Source: SFEL01 sp964392455 (GTDB lineage Bacteria; Bacillota; Clostridia; Christensenellales; CAG-138). From it: a stretch of DNA of 64,000 bases. Below are positions 61,105 to 64,000 of the stretch, one piece after another. The position numbers and the translations under genes were made by a program. The notes beneath the pieces were generated by a model that was not told where the DNA came from, made no database searches, and saw only the letters and a list, made by a program, of their open reading frames with translations. Position 1 is the stretch's first letter, and each line of letters opens with the position of its first letter. Location of the stretch: the NCBI GenBank assembly GCA_964392455.1, contig CAYMPG010000002.1:1-64000 (forward strand), read 5' to 3'.

Positions 61105-62310
61105 ATGAACAAGCTGAAAGTATTCTTCCTCATGGGCCCCACTGACTGCAATGATCCTAATATCCCTGCATACAGCAGCAAGTTCCTTCAGGATCTTAGC
61201 GCTGCCTGCGGCTTTGAGGTATGCAATGCACCTATAGAGGAAGTGGCTGCACAGGAGCTGGCAGTGTTCTTCATTGCCTCCGGCGGCGCAGAGACCGGGT
61301 TCCTCAATAATTATGCAAAGGCCAATGGCCCCTACATACTGCTTACTACTCCCTCCTACAACTCTCTGGCAGCATCCATGGAGATAATGGGCTACCTTGA
61401 TGAGCATGGCCTGCCCGGCGAAATACTCCACGGCAGCCCTGAGCATATCGCAAAGAGGCTGGTGGCTCTCCGCCGTGCAGCAAAGGCTGTAAAGGAAGTA
61501 AAGGGCATGAGGCTTGGTGCCATAGGCAAGCCCTCCGGCCTTATTGCCAGCGAAGCTGATACCGCAAAGCTGAAGGCTGCAAGCGGCATGGAGCTTGTGG
61601 ATATAGACCTGATGGAGCTTGTGGATGAATTCAACAAGGGCGGCTATCCCGAAAATGACTATACCCGTCAGCTCAAGGCCACCGGCTATGACAGCGCTGA
61701 GGTGGAGAAGGCGCTGAATGTATACGGCGCAGTAAAGCGCATGGTGGAGAAGTACAATCTGCAGGGCGTTACTGTGCGCTGCTTTGATTTGCTTGGCCTC
61801 ATCGGCACCACCGGCTGCCTTGCGCTGGCCATACTGAATGCAGAGGGCATTCCCGCTGCCTGCGAGGGCGATTCCAAGAGCCTTGTGAGCATGGCAGTGC
61901 TGCATAAGCTGACCGGCGGCACCTCCTTTATGGCAAACCCCAGCTGCATGGATCCTGAGACCGGGGAAATCATATTTGCCCACTGCACCCTGCCCATCGA
62001 TATGCCGGACAGCTACCAGCTCACTACCCACTTTGAATCCGGCATAGGCGTTGCAATATCTGCGGATATCGCTCCCGGCGCAATGACCATATTCAAGTGC
62101 AATGATACCATGACCCGCTGGTATGCAGGCAAGGCCACCCTCATCGAAACTCCCCACAGGCCTGACCTTTGCCGCAGCCAGATGAGGCTCAAGCTGGAAG
62201 ATGGTACCGGTTACTTTGAGCATGGCCCCATAAGCAATCACCACATGATATGCAAGGGAGACTTTACTCAGGAAATCGAAGAATTCTTCAAGATGATAAA
62301 CAGCAAGTAA
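61105..62310 (+). CDS. L-fucose isomerase-like protein (FucI/AraA superfamily)
   Basis: The 401-residue protein looks like a shortened fucose/arabinose isomerase: candidate metal ligands lie in RCFDLLG, PAACEGDSKS (Glu) and ISNHHMICKG (His), the order seen in the C-terminal half of FucI. Such enzymes convert aldoses to ketoses. Next to a nucleoside hydrolase and phosphorylase, a role in handling the released pentose is inferred. AAAGGAAA precedes the ATG. It is the last gene of the salvage operon. Confidence 0.82.
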   Translation: MNKLKVFFLMGPTDCNDPNIPAYSSKFLQDLSAACGFEVCNAPIEEVAAQELAVFFIASGGAETGFLNNYAKANGPYILLTTPSYNSLAASMEIMGYLDEHGLPGEILHGSPEHIAKRLVALRRAAKAVKEVKGMRLGAIGKPSGLIASEADTAKLKAASGMELVDIDLMELVDEFNKGGYPENDYTRQLKATGYDSAEVEKALNVYGAVKRMVEKYNLQGVTVRCFDLLGLIGTTGCLALAILNAEGIPAACEGDSKSLVSMAVLHKLTGGTSFMANPSCMDPETGEIIFAHCTLPIDMPDSYQLTTHFESGIGVAISADIAPGAMTIFKCNDTMTRWYAGKATLIETPHRPDLCRSQMRLKLEDGTGYFEHGPISNHHMICKGDFTQEIEEFFKMINSK

Positions 62311-62323
62311 ATACCTGTAAAAT

Positions 62324-62355
62324 AAAGCAGGGTGGAGCTATCCGCCCTGCTTTTT
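62324..62355 (+). terminator. Terminator ending the salvage operon
   Basis: AAAGCAGGG pairs with CCCTGCTTT with extra GG/CC pairs, then Ts. Confidence 0.88.
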
Positions 62356-62373
62356 ATATGAAGAAAATATTAT

Positions 62374-62407
62374 AGCCGCCCTGGGATTTGGCAGGGGGGG
62401 CTTTTAT
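62374..62407 (+). terminator. Second tandem terminator-like hairpin
   Basis: AGCC-CCCTG pairs with CAGGG-GGCT with small bulges, followed by TTT-ATT. It gives a backup stop before the sigma-factor gene. Confidence 0.5.
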
Positions 62408-62498
62408 TAGGCACAATAAATTGGATATAATAAAATAAAAAGTTTCTGCAATAAAACCGCATGCTTCTCCGTTTACCGTATGAAAGGAGTAAGGGAAT

Positions 62499-63071
62499 AT
62501 GATAATATGCCTGAATGACATTGGGGGCAATGGGCCGGATGAAAGGGAAAGGCTGGAGAGCTGCATTATGGAGCTGGCCGGGGGAAAGGCGGATGCAATG
62601 GAGGCTATTTACCACCTTGCCAACCCATCAGTGTATGCCTTTGCCCTGTCCATACTGAAAAATTCCCATGATGCGGAGGAAATCGCCCAGGAGTGCTTTG
62701 TAAGGGCCTATTTTGGCGCAGCAGCTTACAGGCCCCAGGGCAAGCCAATGGCCTGGCTCATAACCATAACGAGAAACCTGTGCATGGAAAGGCTCAGGGA
62801 GCTGAAAAGGCAGTCCTTTATTCCGGAGGAGGACTGGGATAAATACCTTGAGCAGACCACCGCATCTCCCGAGGATAAGCTGGTGCTGGAGCAGTGCATG
62901 AAGGCGCTGGATGACAGTGAGCGCCAGGTGGTGGTGCTCCATGCCGTAGGCGGCATGAAGCACAGGGAAACGGCGGAGCTTATGGGCATGTCCCTTACGG
63001 CAGTGCTTTCAAAATACAGCCGGGCAATAAAAAAGCTGCAGGCAAAGCTGGAAAAAAGGGAGGGCATATAA
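62499..63071 (+). CDS. RNA polymerase sigma-70 factor, ECF type
   Basis: The 190-residue protein has region 2 (about 45-95; LSILKNSHDAEEIAQECFVRAY) and region 4 (about 125-180; LDDSERQVVVLHAVGGMKHRETAELMGMS) and lacks regions 1 and 3. GAAAGGAG precedes the ATG. The next gene starts one base after its stop and encodes an RsgI-like membrane protein, the expected anti-sigma factor. A TATAAT lies at 62426-62431. Confidence 0.93.
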   Translation: MIICLNDIGGNGPDERERLESCIMELAGGKADAMEAIYHLANPSVYAFALSILKNSHDAEEIAQECFVRAYFGAAAYRPQGKPMAWLITITRNLCMERLRELKRQSFIPEEDWDKYLEQTTASPEDKLVLEQCMKALDDSERQVVVLHAVGGMKHRETAELMGMSLTAVLSKYSRAIKKLQAKLEKREGI

Positions 63072-64000
63072 ATGAACAGCAGGCATACGGAAGAAAGCGT
63101 AAGGCGGGCATTTGTAAACGCCGCCCCGCAGGATTTTGATAAGGTAATGAAAAAATGTGAGGAGCAGAAAGGTAAGGTAATATTATTGGAAAACACCGCA
63201 AAGAAAAAGAGCAGCAGAGTATTCACCCGCTTTATGGCGGCGGCAGCGGCGCTGATAATGGTGGCAGGAGGAGCATACCTGTATGGCGCAAATTACAGCG
63301 TGGCATCCATAGTTGCGCTGGATGTGAATCCCAGCATAGAGCTTGGGGTAAACAGCAAGGAGCAGGTAATATCCGTTACGCCTAAAAATGAGGATGGGGA
63401 AAAGGTGATAGGAGATATGAAGCTCAAGGGCAGCGATCTTGAGGTGGCGGTAAATGCCATAATAGGCTCAATGCTGCGGGAGGGCTATATATCCGAAATG
63501 GCAAACTCCATACTTATAAGCGTGGATAGCGACGATCCGCAAAAGGGCGCCCAGATGCAGGAGCGGCTCAGCGCAGAGGTGCGGGATATGCTGGATACGG
63601 ATACCTTTAAGGGGGCCGTGCTAAGCCAGACCATCACCGGCGATCCGGATATAAAGCGCCTTGCAGAGGAGTACGGCATAACCGAGGGCAAGGCACAGCT
63701 TATAAAGCAGATAACCGAAAATGACCCTGTGAATACCTTTGCAGAGCTGGCAGGGCTCAGCGTGAATGAGCTGAATCTCATAGGGGAATCCGGCAGCAAG
63801 AGCATTGCCAATGTGACCGTGGATGGCTCTGCCAGCGACAGCGCCTATATTGGTGAGGCCAAGGCCATGGAGATAGCCCTTGCCCACGCTGGGGCAAAGG
63901 AAAGCGAAATACTGGGCTACGAGCTGGAGATGGACTATGAGCATGGAACGATGGTATACGAGCTGGAGTTTGACTGGAATGGCAGGGAGTATGAATACGA
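63072..64000 (+). CDS. RsgI-like anti-sigma factor, cut by the window end
   Basis: At least 309 residues are present. A cytoplasmic N-terminal part (1-50) is followed by one helix (about 53-75), then ALDVNPSIELGVN, typical of the RsgI periplasmic domain that follows the helix. From about residue 255 a PepSY-like region begins (AKAMEIALAHAG...YELEFDWNGREYEYE). It probably holds the upstream sigma factor at the membrane until a signal triggers proteolysis. The 3' end lies outside the window. Confidence 0.85.
   Translation, partial: MNSRHTEESVRRAFVNAAPQDFDKVMKKCEEQKGKVILLENTAKKKSSRVFTRFMAAAAALIMVAGGAYLYGANYSVASIVALDVNPSIELGVNSKEQVISVTPKNEDGEKVIGDMKLKGSDLEVAVNAIIGSMLREGYISEMANSILISVDSDDPQKGAQMQERLSAEVRDMLDTDTFKGAVLSQTITGDPDIKRLAEEYGITEGKAQLIKQITENDPVNTFAELAGLSVNELNLIGESGSKSIANVTVDGSASDSAYIGEAKAMEIALAHAGAKESEILGYELEMDYEHGTMVYELEFDWNGREYEY

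Noticed and set aside
1..64000. CRISPR arrays, insertion sequences, tRNA or rRNA genes
   Set aside because: No spaced direct repeats, transposase ORFs, or tRNA/rRNA sequences were seen; the only structural RNA recognised is tmRNA.

Overview
The window is chromosomal DNA from an anaerobic, amino-acid-fermenting Bacillota (class Clostridia). The evidence is a CodY-type regulator, a complete selenocysteine-dependent glycine reductase locus, a type III glutamine synthetase, an Oad/Gcd-like sodium-pump signature, PrfB with a programmed frameshift, and GGAGG ribosome sites with extended TGnTATAAT promoters. Many genes overlap by 1-4 bases in tight operons. Most genes use ATA and AGG freely. The Opp binding protein and the ECF S-component shift to ATC, CGT and GTT, which suggests high expression. 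The species cannot be named from this sequence.

Region 1 (1-15.5 kb) is a peptide and acyl-amino-acid utilisation island. It holds an M32 carboxypeptidase, an amidohydrolase, a CodY-like regulator, an M20 amidohydrolase, an M24 peptidase, and then divergently an aminotransferase, a five-gene oligopeptide ABC transporter (binding protein last), a second M24 protein and RidA. Near-identical palindromes with a TTCWGAA core lie upstream of codY and between the divergent M24 and aminotransferase genes.

Region 2 (15.6-25.9 kb) begins with a small membrane protein, a WYL-type regulator, a membrane protein and sfsA. The glycine reductase locus follows: grdX-grdE-grdB-trxB-trxA-grdA-grdC-grdD. grdB and grdA each contain an in-frame UGA read as selenocysteine. 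The locus carries an attenuator-like hairpin in its leader and two internal terminator-like hairpins.

Region 3 (26-35.7 kb) contains a stand-alone transketolase C-terminal-like domain after glnN (GSIII), a YdcF/ElyC protein, secA, frameshifted prfB, two lipoproteins and an XRE-membrane protein.

Region 4 (35.8-43 kb) is a compact pstSCAB-phoU-phoP-phoR operon with PhoP-box-like repeats, followed by an EamA transporter.

Region 5 (43-51.7 kb) is central housekeeping: pgk-tpiA-gpmI, secG, rnr, smpB, a fold-III decarboxylase and tmRNA (ssrA).

Region 6 (51.8-62.4 kb) holds an XRE-membrane regulator and then what looks like an incompletely described nucleoside/modified-base salvage locus. Its genes are a TenA-like protein with a changed active-site residue, a TudS-related desulfidase, a nucleoside hydrolase, an MFS transporter, an ECF transporter (S, T, A, A'), a uridine-phosphorylase-like enzyme and a FucI-like sugar isomerase. 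This is the strongest candidate in the window for a novel system.

Region 7 (62.5-64 kb) is an ECF sigma factor followed by an RsgI-like anti-sigma factor cut by the window end. No tRNA, rRNA, CRISPR array, insertion sequence or prophage gene was seen.
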